9,946 nucleotides of DNA from an uncultured Eubacteriales bacterium (GTDB lineage Bacteria > Bacillota_A > Clostridia > Christensenellales > Aristaeellaceae), in assembly GCA_900321945.1 (NCBI GenBank), contig ONXY01000036.1, positions 1 through 9,946 on the forward strand. The letters run 5' to 3'. The notes beneath the pieces were generated by a model. It made no database searches and was not told the DNA's origin. It was given only the letters and a program-made list of their open reading frames with translations. Each line of letters starts with the position of its first letter. The stretch's first letter is position 1. This document shows, in pieces, positions 1 through 7,678 of this stretch. Made by a program: the position numbers and the translations under genes.

Positions 1-1
1 A

Positions 2-175
2 GCCCGGATGCGCTCCTTCCCCACCTGGGAGGGGGACCGGATCTTCCTGGATCTGCTGGACGCGGACGCCCCCTTCTTCTCCCTGAAACTGCGCTACGAG
101 GGGGACGCGCTGAAGGAGGCCGCGCTGGACGGCCGGCCCCTCCGCCGCGGGCCGGACGGCACATATTCCATATAA
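2..175 (+). CDS. 3' end of an unrecognised protein (5' truncated by the window)
   Basis: An open frame enters from the left edge and encodes 57 residues before a TAA stop at 173-175. The tail reads ...FFSLKLRYEGDALKEAALDGRPL..., then RRGPDGTYSI at the C-terminus. Alternating hydrophobic and charged residues suggest beta strands, as in the terminal beta-sandwich of some carbohydrate-active enzymes, but this is only an impression and I do not recognise the family. Coding support comes from the GC-rich third positions, the sensible amino-acid composition, and the strong terminator that starts 13 bases after the stop. It converges on the importer operon ending at 264. The upstream part and function cannot be judged from this window. 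Confidence 0.6.
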   Translation, partial: ARMRSFPTWEGDRIFLDLLDADAPFFSLKLRYEGDALKEAALDGRPLRRGPDGTYSI

Positions 176-187
176 CCGCCGGACTGA

Positions 188-220
188 AAAGCCCTTCCCG
201 GCCGGACCGGGAAGGGCTTT
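188..220. terminator. Bidirectional intrinsic terminator between convergent genes
   Basis: A perfect 14-bp stem (188-201 paired with 207-220, core gcccttcccgg) encloses a 5-nt loop at 202-206. The outer three pairs are A-T, so each strand ends the hairpin with a short U run. It lies between the plus-strand gene ending at 175 and the minus-strand permease ending at 264, and probably serves both transcripts. Confidence 0.88.
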
Positions 221-263
221 CCGTATGTGTTTTTCCGTTTCCGCCGCGCCGGGCGTAGCCGGG

Positions 264-1961
264 TCAGACGAAGCTGACCTTCCCCTTGCTGGCGCGGAAG
301 ACGATGATCAGCAGCACGCCGCTGGTGATCGTCAGGATGGACGCCAGGGCCGCGCCGGTTCCCACCGAGTTGCGGACGATGCTCGTGTACGCCGCCACGG
401 TGATGGTCATGGTCTTGCCGGTGTACAGCATGATGGAGGTGGACAGCTCGTTGATGCAGGTAACCCAGCTGATGATCGCGCCGCTGAGCACGCCCGGCAG
501 CATCAGCCTGGCGGTCACCTTCAGGAACGTTTTCATCGGGGAGACGCCCAGGTTGATGGAGGCCTCCTCCACGCTCGGATCCATCTGCATCAGGAACGCG
601 CTTCCAGACCGGACCGTATAGGGCATCTTGCGGATGATCATGGAGATGATGATGATCGCCGCCGTGCCCGTCAGCTTGATGACGGTTCCCTCCGCCGTGG
701 TCCCCAGGTTGTTGAAGGCCACGATATAGCACAGGCCCAGCACGGAGCCGGGGATGACGTAGGGCGCCATCATCAGCATGTCCAGGGCTCCGCCGGTCTT
801 TCCCCTCCGGCGCACGATGACGTAGCTCATCAGGATGCCCAGGATCAGGATGAACAGGATCGCCACCGTGGAGTAGACGAACGTGTTGCTGATCTGGTTC
901 GTCAGGCCCCTGCCCAGCTCGGCGTAGTGCTCGAGCGTGAATCCTTCCTCAAAGACGAAGTTGGAGTAATTGGTCTTCACGAAGCTGCAGAACACGACCA
1001 CCATCTGCGGAATGAACGCGATCAGGCTGACCAGCGCCACCGGCAGGGTGACCCAGAACCGCTTGATTCCTTTGTATTCCGTGATCTGCGGCGGCCGCAG
1101 GGCAGACATGGTGTAGTTCTTCCTCGCCACCCAGGCCTTCTGGATGAACAGGATCAGCAGCGCGATGATCACGATGATCATGGAGATGGCGCTGGCGAGG
1201 TTCGCGTTTCCGCCGGTTTCCGACAGATACTCGTTATAGATCAGCGTGGGCAGCGTCCGGAATTCTCCGCCCGCCAGGATGCCCGGGGTTCCGTAGTCCG
1301 CCAGCGCCGTCATGAACACCATCAGCGCGCCGGCCGCGATGGACGGGGTGACCACCGGAACCGTCACGGTCAGCAGCCGCCTCAGCTTTCCGGATCCCAG
1401 GTTCTCCGCGCACTCCTCCACGGACCGGTCGATGGATCCCATCGCGCCGGAAACGTACAGATAGACGTAGGGGAAGAGCTTCAGCGTAAACACGGCGCAG
1501 ATCCCGCCCTGCCCGTATATGCTCGGCATCTGGAACCCGAACAGGCCCGAAAGGAATTTCGTCACGATGCCGGCGTTGCCGAAGAGGATGATCCAGCTGT
1601 ACGCCCCCAGGAAGGGCGGGCACATCAGGCTCAGGATGATCAGCACGTGCCAGAAGGTTTTTCCGGCGATGTTGAAGCGGGTCATCAGGTAGGCCATCGG
1701 CACGCCGATCAGCACGCTGAGCAGCGTGGGGATCAGGCTGATCTTCAGGCTGTTGCCCAGCGCCTGGTAATAATACTTCTTCTGGAAGAACCGCTGGAAG
1801 TTGTACAGCGTGACGCCCTCCGCCTTCGTGGAGAAGAAGCTGTTCACGACCAGCGTGTAGAACGGATAGACCAGGAACAGCAGGAAAACCACAAAGATCA
1901 GGATCTTGACCCAGAACCAGAAATCCCTGTAGAAAGGCTGTCCCTTTCCGCCTTTCAGCAT
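264..1961 (-). CDS. Fused two-domain ABC importer permease (ferric/phosphonate-type, COG1178-like)
   Basis: This 565-residue membrane protein should form the whole translocation channel of the first importer, because two permease halves are joined in one chain. The first half begins with a transmembrane helix at about 18-40, followed by several hydrophobic segments. Its cytoplasmic EAA loop, which docks on the ATPase, is at 181-201 (VEECAENLGSGK...TVP). The second half starts with a helix near 302-327 and has its EAA loop at 464-489 (VEEASINLGVSP...). Both loops keep the conserved glycine. The length fits the fused FbpB/AfuB type. The ATG overlaps the end of the upstream ATPase gene by 7 bp, and a GGGGGTG-like ribosome site precedes it, suggesting translational coupling. 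It is the last gene of its operon, closed by the terminator at 188-220. The architecture is clear; the substrate is not shown by this protein. Confidence 0.93.
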   Translation of the reverse strand: MLKGGKGQPFYRDFWFWVKILIFVVFLLFLVYPFYTLVVNSFFSTKAEGVTLYNFQRFFQKKYYYQALGNSLKISLIPTLLSVLIGVPMAYLMTRFNIAGKTFWHVLIILSLMCPPFLGAYSWIILFGNAGIVTKFLSGLFGFQMPSIYGQGGICAVFTLKLFPYVYLYVSGAMGSIDRSVEECAENLGSGKLRRLLTVTVPVVTPSIAAGALMVFMTALADYGTPGILAGGEFRTLPTLIYNEYLSETGGNANLASAISMIIVIIALLILFIQKAWVARKNYTMSALRPPQITEYKGIKRFWVTLPVALVSLIAFIPQMVVVFCSFVKTNYSNFVFEEGFTLEHYAELGRGLTNQISNTFVYSTVAILFILILGILMSYVIVRRRGKTGGALDMLMMAPYVIPGSVLGLCYIVAFNNLGTTAEGTVIKLTGTAAIIIISMIIRKMPYTVRSGSAFLMQMDPSVEEASINLGVSPMKTFLKVTARLMLPGVLSGAIISWVTCINELSTSIMLYTGKTMTITVAAYTSIVRNSVGTGAALASILTITSGVLLIIVFRASKGKVSFV

Positions 1962-3028
1962 GAGAGCACCCCCTCGGATCCCTTCTCGTACAGGCTGACC
2001 TTGGTGGGCTGCATGCTGATCCGGACCTCCTCGCCGTCGTGCCGGATCTGCTCCGTGTCCTTCGTGTATTCGTTGAGCTCGATCACCTGCCCGGTGATCA
2101 GCTCCACCTCGTACTGAATGAAGTCCCCGAGGAAGACGGACATGTTGATCTTCCCGGGAATGCCCCGCTCGTCGAAGAACAGCTGCTCAGGCCTCGCGGA
2201 AAGGATGGCGGGGCCGCTGTAGTCCTTCCGCATGGGGATCTCCAGCGTATAGTCCCCCGGCAGGGAAAGCGTCCCCTTTCCGTTCTGATACCGGACGCTG
2301 CAGTCGATGAAGTTGCTGACGCCGATGAAATTCGCCACGAAGGGGTTCGCCGGCTTCCGGTAGATCTCCTCCGGCGTGCCGATCTGCATGATGTTCCCCT
2401 GGTTCATGACCGCGATCCGGTCCGAGATGGCGAGCGCCTCCTCCTGGTCGTGGGTCACGTAGATGGTGGTGATCCCCAGCCGGCGCTGCAGCTTTTTGAT
2501 GGTCGTCCGCATCTGCACGCGCAGCTTCGCGTCCAGGTTGCTCAGCGGCTCGTCCATCAGCAGCACGCCCGGCTCGATCACGAACGCCCTCGCCAGCGCG
2601 ACCCGCTGCTGCTGGCCGCCCGACAGCTCGTTCGGCTGCCGCTTCTGGAGCTGGTCGATCTGGACCATCTTCAGCGCCTCCTCCACCCTCGGAGGAATCT
2701 CGTTCTTCGGCACATGCCGGGCCTTCAGGCCGTAGGCCACGTTCTCCGCCACGTTCAGGTGCGGAAAGATGGCGTAGTTCTGAAACACCATGCCGATATC
2801 CCGCTTGTGCGCCGGCAGGTTGTTGACCACCTGTTCGTCAAAGCGGATTTCGCCGCCGTCCACCGTGTTGAAGCCGGCGATCATCCGCAGCAGCGTGGTT
2901 TTTCCGCAGCCGGAGGGGCCCAGCAGCGTGAAGAACTCCCCCTGCTCGATCGTCAGGCTGATTCCGTTTACGGCTCTGAAATCTCCGTAGGTTTTGACCG
3001 CGTTGTCAATGATGACGGCATGACTCAT
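1955..3028 (-). CDS. ABC importer ATPase (FbpC/PotA-type)
   Basis: This 357-residue protein should bind and hydrolyse ATP on the cytoplasmic face to drive the adjoining fused permease. All nucleotide-binding motifs are present: Walker A GPSGCGKTT at 37-45, Q-loop glutamine 83, signature LSGGQ at 135-139, Walker B VLLMDEP at 155-161 with catalytic Glu160, D-loop SNLD, and switch His193. Residues about 275-350 form the C-terminal regulatory domain (TOBE type), beginning at SARPEQ. The length is normal for importers of iron, polyamines or phosphonates. The ATG at 3026-3028 has a good AAGGA site just upstream. It lies between SBP1, 106 bp away with a hairpin between, and the permease, which it overlaps by 7 bp. 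The family is certain; the substrate is not. Confidence 0.95.
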   Translation of the reverse strand: MSHAVIIDNAVKTYGDFRAVNGISLTIEQGEFFTLLGPSGCGKTTLLRMIAGFNTVDGGEIRFDEQVVNNLPAHKRDIGMVFQNYAIFPHLNVAENVAYGLKARHVPKNEIPPRVEEALKMVQIDQLQKRQPNELSGGQQQRVALARAFVIEPGVLLMDEPLSNLDAKLRVQMRTTIKKLQRRLGITTIYVTHDQEEALAISDRIAVMNQGNIMQIGTPEEIYRKPANPFVANFIGVSNFIDCSVRYQNGKGTLSLPGDYTLEIPMRKDYSGPAILSARPEQLFFDERGIPGKINMSVFLGDFIQYEVELITGQVIELNEYTKDTEQIRHDGEEVRISMQPTKVSLYEKGSEGVLSC

Positions 3029-3071
3029 GGTTTTCCTTCCTTCCGGTTAAAAGATGAAAGAGAACAGGGAA

Positions 3072-3101
3072 AGGGGCGCCCCGGCGAACCGGGGCACCCC
3101 T
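3072..3101 (-). terminator. Hairpin after SBP1: partial terminator or mRNA-stabilising stem
   Basis: A 13-bp stem (3072-3084 with 3089-3101) has a 4-nt loop. In the minus-strand RNA the loop reads UUCG, and the only non-Watson-Crick pair is a U-G wobble; read on the plus strand that pair would be a C-A mismatch. The structure therefore suits the minus-strand transcript. Only two U residues follow directly, with a pyrimidine-rich tail, so termination is probably partial. It lies between SBP1 and its ATPase, where a stem commonly raises the ratio of binding protein to membrane components. Confidence 0.7.
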
Positions 3102-3134
3102 CTCCCGGGATGGTTCCGGGCTCCGCGGTCAGGC

Positions 3135-4154
3135 TCAGTCGCCCACCACGGCGTCCTGCCACTTCTCGACGATGTCGGCCTTGTTGGCGCCGGCGTAGTC
3201 GAAGTTATAGTTCATCAGCGTGATGTCGGTCAGCGGGTTCAGGCCCACCGGAACCACGTCGCTGCGGATGGGCCGGCGTCCGAAGTCCTTGTTCTGGGCC
3301 GCCTGCGTGTCCGCGCTCAGCGCGAACTCCACGAACAGCTGGGCCAGCTCCAGGTTCTTGCAGTCCTTCACGATGGCGATGCCGTCCGGCACGGCGGAAG
3401 TGCCGTCTTCCGGATAGATCATCTTCAGATGGCCGCCCTCGAGGTCGTACTGCACGGCGGCCTTCTCAAGCGTGATGCCGATCGGATACTCGCCGGAGTC
3501 CACGTTCTTGTGGGCGCCGGAGGAGCCGCTCTGGATGACCAGGTTCTTCATCATGCTGCGGACCATGTCCCAGCCGGCGGCGTAGTCGTCGTCCGCCTGG
3601 CCGTAGATCATGAGGATGGTGTTCAGCTGCGTGTAGGCGGAGCCGGAGGAGGCGGGATCCGCCATGGCGATCTTGCCTTCCCACTTGGGATCGGCCAGAT
3701 CCTTCCAGCTCTTCGGGATGTCTTCCTCGGCCACCAGGTCCGTGTTCACCAGGAACACCATGGGCAGGGGGCTCTCGCCGATCCACAGGTAGTCGCCGTC
3801 GTACAGGCTGGGATCGATCAGGTCGATGCAGCTGGGCTTATAGGGCTGGAAATAGTCCTTATAGGCCGCCAGGGAGTCCGCTCCGCCGCCCCACAGGATG
3901 TCGGCTTCGGGCGCCGCGGATTCGGCCTTGATCCGGTTCAGCAGGTTGCCGGTGCCGTCGGCCACCACGTTCACCTTCACGTTCGGATACAGCGCCTCAA
4001 ACCCGGTCACGCCGGCGTTCAGCGGATCCTGGTCGTGGGGGGAGTAGATCGTCAGCTCGCCGGTATACTCCTCGGGAGCTTTTTCGGCGGAAGCCAGGGA
4101 AATCATCCCCAGCGCCATCAGGGCCGCCAGAACGACCGCAAGCAGTTTCTTCAT
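3135..4154 (-). CDS. SBP1: secreted ABC solute-binding protein (AfuA/FutA-like, COG1840 type)
   Basis: This 339-residue protein should capture a ligand outside the membrane and deliver it to the fused permease encoded downstream. A Sec signal at 1-23 (MKKLLAVVLAALMALGMISL, then ASA) precedes a likely cut before Glu24. There is no lipobox cysteine, unusual for a binding protein of a monoderm bacterium. The mature part begins with the family pattern ELTIYSPHDQDP and has DILWGGGADS at about 85-94. A DPASSGSAY loop lies at 166-174. Classical ferric-binding proteins have a tyrosine pair after the GE(V/Y)P(I/V)G segment; here residues 221-233 read GEYPIGITLEKAA, so the pair is missing. A phosphate-bearing organic ligand is more plausible than iron, but this is inference. 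An in-frame extension to 4259 was rejected because it contains the promoter; ATG 4152-4154 has a strong AAGGAGG site 9 nt upstream. Confidence 0.92.
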   Translation of the reverse strand: MKKLLAVVLAALMALGMISLASAEKAPEEYTGELTIYSPHDQDPLNAGVTGFEALYPNVKVNVVADGTGNLLNRIKAESAAPEADILWGGGADSLAAYKDYFQPYKPSCIDLIDPSLYDGDYLWIGESPLPMVFLVNTDLVAEEDIPKSWKDLADPKWEGKIAMADPASSGSAYTQLNTILMIYGQADDDYAAGWDMVRSMMKNLVIQSGSSGAHKNVDSGEYPIGITLEKAAVQYDLEGGHLKMIYPEDGTSAVPDGIAIVKDCKNLELAQLFVEFALSADTQAAQNKDFGRRPIRSDVVPVGLNPLTDITLMNYNFDYAGANKADIVEKWQDAVVGD

Positions 4155-4180
4155 GGTTGAGAACCTCCTTCGATTTTTAC

Positions 4181-4191
4181 GGCTTTTCGCC
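4181..4191 (-). promoter_or_regulatory. Small 5'-leader hairpin of the SBP1 mRNA
   Basis: In the minus-strand RNA a GGC/GCC stem closes a GAAAA loop just downstream of the predicted transcription start. A stronger version at the same place in the SBP2 leader has a CGGC/GCCG stem with a GAAA tetraloop. A stem so close to the 5' end could protect the mRNA from decay. The stem here is short; support comes mainly from the parallel with SBP2. Confidence 0.45.
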
Positions 4192-4203
4192 TTTGATGGG
4201 ATT

Positions 4204-4231
4204 ATTATATCCGGTTTCCCGAAAAAATCAA
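4204..4231 (-). promoter_or_regulatory. Sigma-70/A promoter of the SBP1 importer operon
   Basis: Reading the minus strand, the -35 is TTGATT (4226-4231) and the -10 a perfect TATAAT (4204-4209), with a 16-nt spacer. Transcription should start near 4197, giving a leader of about 43 nt before the SBP1 ATG. The same -35, -10 and spacing occur before SBP2. Confidence 0.85.
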
Positions 4232-4247
4232 CCGGAAAACACAAAAA
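4220..4247 (-). repeat. 28-bp promoter-cassette repeat, copy 1
   Basis: These 28 bases are identical to 9004-9031 in the same orientation relative to the gene they precede. The block covers the -35 hexamer and about 16 bp upstream, including TTTTCCGG just upstream of the -35. Further similarity continues through the -10 to the leader hairpin (to about 4181), with only the middle of the spacer diverged. It is best read as a shared regulatory unit. Confidence 0.9.
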
Positions 4248-4263
4248 CAGGGGCGGCACGGAA

Positions 4264-4301
4264 AAGCGCCTTCCGCGCGTTTACGGCCGCGGAAGGCGCT
4301 T
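4264..4301 (-). terminator. Intrinsic terminator of the second importer operon
   Basis: A perfect 14-bp stem (4264-4277 with 4288-4301, core AAGCGCCTTCCGCG) encloses a 10-nt loop, and the minus-strand RNA continues with UUCC. With the A-T pairs at the stem base, four U residues end the hairpin. It lies 52 bp beyond the stop of the second ATPase and just upstream of the SBP1 promoter, so it separates the two tandem operons. Confidence 0.85.
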
Positions 4302-4308
4302 CCTGTCT

Positions 4309-4324
4309 GCGGCCCCTCGGCCGC
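4309..4324. terminator. Second GC-rich hairpin in the inter-operon gap
   Basis: A perfect 6-bp stem GCGGCC/GGCCGC (4309-4314 with 4319-4324) has a 4-nt loop. On the plus strand it is followed by TGATTTTGTTTT, a terminator-like U-rich tail, although no plus-strand gene leads into it. On the minus strand it has no U run and would sit just ahead of the main terminator. It may block antisense transcription; its role is uncertain. Confidence 0.4.
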
Positions 4325-4352
4325 TGATTTTGTTTTGTCCCGGGAATCCGGT

Positions 4353-5687
<1,335 letters not shown>

Positions 5688-5705
5688 ATTCCTTCATCCT
5701 CTCTG

Positions 5706-7547
5706 TTATTTGTCTCCGCCGATTCCGCTGTCGATGCTGGCGCCGGTCAGCTTGTTCACCAGCGCGTTGAACACCAGAATCACCACGATCAGGATCAGGT
5801 TGATGCCGCTGGAGAACGCGTACAGTCCCATCTCGTCGAAATAGTCCAGCAGGGTGGTGATGATCTTGGTCTGGCTGCACAGGAGCATGAACAGGGTCAG
5901 CTCGCGCAGGCAGGTCATGAAGGGCAGCAGGTACCCGCTGATAATGCTGGACTTCTGGATGGGGATGATGATCTTCGTCATCCGTTTCCACCAGGGGATA
6001 TCCTGGATTATCGCCGCCTCCTCGATCTCGCCGGACAGCTGCATCATGGAGTTCAGCGCGCTGCGGCTGGCGAAGGGGATATACTTCACCGTGCCCGCGA
6101 GCACCAGAAGAAGGAACGTGTTGTAGATGCCGACGGAGGAGCCGAACTTGGCGAACGCGACGCCGACGGCCAGCGCGGGCATCAGGTAAGGCAGGAAGGC
6201 CATGTTGTTGACGTAGGCGGCCCACTTGCTGCGGCGGTTCTTGCTGACGCAGTAGCCCACCAGCGTGCCGATGGTTCCGGCCACCAGCGCGCACAGCACG
6301 GATACCAGCAGGGTTCCGCCGAACGCGCTCCAGATGGATTCGTTGAACAGCATGCCCTTCTGGCCGTACATGCCGTTCTCCGTCACGTTCTCCGCCGTCA
6401 TCCACCACTTGGTGGTCATATGGCCGGCGATTCCGCCTGTGAGGAAGGAATAATCCCCGGGATTCGGCAGGAAGGTTTCCACCGCGAACAGGATGATCGG
6501 CAGAATGCCGGTAAACAGCGTGGTCAGGATGTACACAAAGGAAAGGATGTATTTCGCGGCGCCCAGGTTCACCAGGCTGCTCTGGCCGGATTTGCCCGTT
6601 ACCGTGGTGAAGTTCTTGCGTCCGGACGTGGTCCTCTGGTTGATCAGCAGGATGATGATGCCGAAGAGCATCATGATGACCGCCAGGATGCTGGCCTCGC
6701 CCGTCCGCTGCACGTTCATCTCCACATACTTCGTGGACAGGGTGGACAGCTTCAGGTAATGGGGGATCGGATAGGAGCCCATCGCGCTGGAGAAGACCAG
6801 CAGGATCGTGCTCAGGATCGCCGGCTTCACCAGCGGCAGCGTCACCCGCAGGAAGGTCTTCCACCGCGGCGTGTTCAGGATCGTGGCCGCCTCCTCCAGG
6901 TTGGCGTCCATGTTCCGGAAGATGCCGCCGATCAGGATGTACGCGAAGGGCGCGTAGTGCAGCGCCAGCACCACGGCGCTGGGGAACATGCCCTGGCACC
7001 ACCACTGGGGCATCCGCACGCCCAGCACCGACGCGAACAGGCCGTCCGACCCCTTGGTGACCAGGGCGCTGTTGAACAGGTTCCGCCAGATCATGGCCAG
7101 GGTCCACTGCGGCATGATATACGGGAAAATGAAGATGGAGCTCAGGTATTTCTTGAATTTCAGGTTGGTTCTCGTCACCAGGTACGCGAAGATGCCGCCG
7201 TACAGAATCGAGCCGATGCACGCGAACACGCTCAGCAGCACCGAATTCAGCAGCGGGGTCCACAGGTTGATCTGCGCGAGCTTCCGGGCGGTGTTGGTCG
7301 CCGGCGCGAACAGATCCGTCCAGTTGAAGGCCGTATAAACCTGCCCGGGCGCGGCGCCGCGGGTATCGACGGTTCCGGCGTGGATCGTGATGGTGTCCCG
7401 CACGATCGTGAAGGCCGGCCAGATGGTCGTGACCGTCAGAATAATGCCCAGCGCCAGCAGAATCGCGTTCTGCGGTTTGGAAAGGTAGGTCCCGGCCCGG
7501 TTGAGCCTCTTTTGCCAGGGGGTTAGTGTATTCGGAGCGGCAGTCAT
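5706..7547 (-). CDS. Fused two-domain ABC importer permease of the second operon (COG1178-like)
   Basis: This 613-residue polytopic protein carries two permease domains and should form the whole channel of the second importer. The first transmembrane helix lies near 27-49, after a short cytoplasmic N-terminus. An extracytoplasmic stretch rich in small and polar residues (about 52-95) follows. The first EAA loop is at 218-238 (LEEAATILNTPRWK...) and the second at 508-530 (EIEEAAIIQDIPWWK...). The glycine normally seven residues into this loop is Asn225 in the first and Asp516 in the second, unlike the first operon's permease, which keeps both. A second periplasmic segment at about 358-405 (around PNPGDYSF to KGMLFNES) is longer than in the other permease. 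The ATG has an AGGGG site 9 nt upstream. It lies between SBP2, 131 bp upstream with hairpins between, and the ATPase. Confidence 0.92.
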   Translation of the reverse strand: MTAAPNTLTPWQKRLNRAGTYLSKPQNAILLALGIILTVTTIWPAFTIVRDTITIHAGTVDTRGAAPGQVYTAFNWTDLFAPATNTARKLAQINLWTPLLNSVLLSVFACIGSILYGGIFAYLVTRTNLKFKKYLSSIFIFPYIMPQWTLAMIWRNLFNSALVTKGSDGLFASVLGVRMPQWWCQGMFPSAVVLALHYAPFAYILIGGIFRNMDANLEEAATILNTPRWKTFLRVTLPLVKPAILSTILLVFSSAMGSYPIPHYLKLSTLSTKYVEMNVQRTGEASILAVIMMLFGIIILLINQRTTSGRKNFTTVTGKSGQSSLVNLGAAKYILSFVYILTTLFTGILPIILFAVETFLPNPGDYSFLTGGIAGHMTTKWWMTAENVTENGMYGQKGMLFNESIWSAFGGTLLVSVLCALVAGTIGTLVGYCVSKNRRSKWAAYVNNMAFLPYLMPALAVGVAFAKFGSSVGIYNTFLLLVLAGTVKYIPFASRSALNSMMQLSGEIEEAAIIQDIPWWKRMTKIIIPIQKSSIISGYLLPFMTCLRELTLFMLLCSQTKIITTLLDYFDEMGLYAFSSGINLILIVVILVFNALVNKLTGASIDSGIGGDK

Positions 7548-7578
7548 ATCTTCTGTCCCCTTTCGGTTTTGATCCGTT

Positions 7579-7592
7579 CCGCCGCGCGGCGG
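7579..7592. repeat. GC-rich palindrome before the second permease gene
   Basis: A 14-bp perfect palindrome built on CCGCCGCG/CGCGG lies 31 bp upstream of the permease ATG. Flanking GTT (7576-7578) and AAC (7595-7597) can extend the stem with a two-base bulge. With no loop inside the 14 bp, an RNA hairpin would lose the central pairs. It may be a weak intercistronic stem or a dyad protein-binding site. Confidence 0.4.
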
Positions 7593-7624
7593 GGAACAGA
7601 CAGGAAAAACCCGTCAACAGGGAT

Positions 7625-7657
7625 GGGCGGCGTATCAGCTTCGCCGATGCGCCGCCC
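7625..7657 (-). terminator. Hairpin after SBP2: partial terminator or mRNA-stabilising stem
   Basis: A 12-bp stem (7625-7636 with 7646-7657, outer arm GGGCGGCG/CGCCGCCC) has a 9-nt loop and a single internal mismatch. It begins 21 bp after the SBP2 stop. A U5 run lies about 15 nt further on (7605-7609), beyond the ideal distance for a strong terminator, so readthrough into the permease gene is expected. Like the stem after SBP1, it could give more binding-protein mRNA than permease mRNA. Confidence 0.6.
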
Positions 7658-7678
7658 AGAGAGATCCGTTCGGGAATA

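Noticed and set aside
225..2117. Long plus-strand open frame (630 codons) opposite the first permease and the end of the first ATPase
   Set aside because: Its product is rich in His, Arg, Asp and Gln with no recognisable domain, and it lies antisense to well-supported ABC genes. High-GC codon use suppresses stops in this frame.
3054..4160. Plus-strand frame (368 codons) antisense to SBP1
   Set aside because: It is rich in His, Val and Gly and mirrors the GC-rich SBP1 coding strand. No domain or credible ribosome site was seen.
4155..4259. N-terminal extension of SBP1
   Set aside because: It contains the promoter and leader. The similar peptide ahead of SBP2 arises only because the promoter DNA is repeated. 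The MKK signal peptide and ribosome site define the start.
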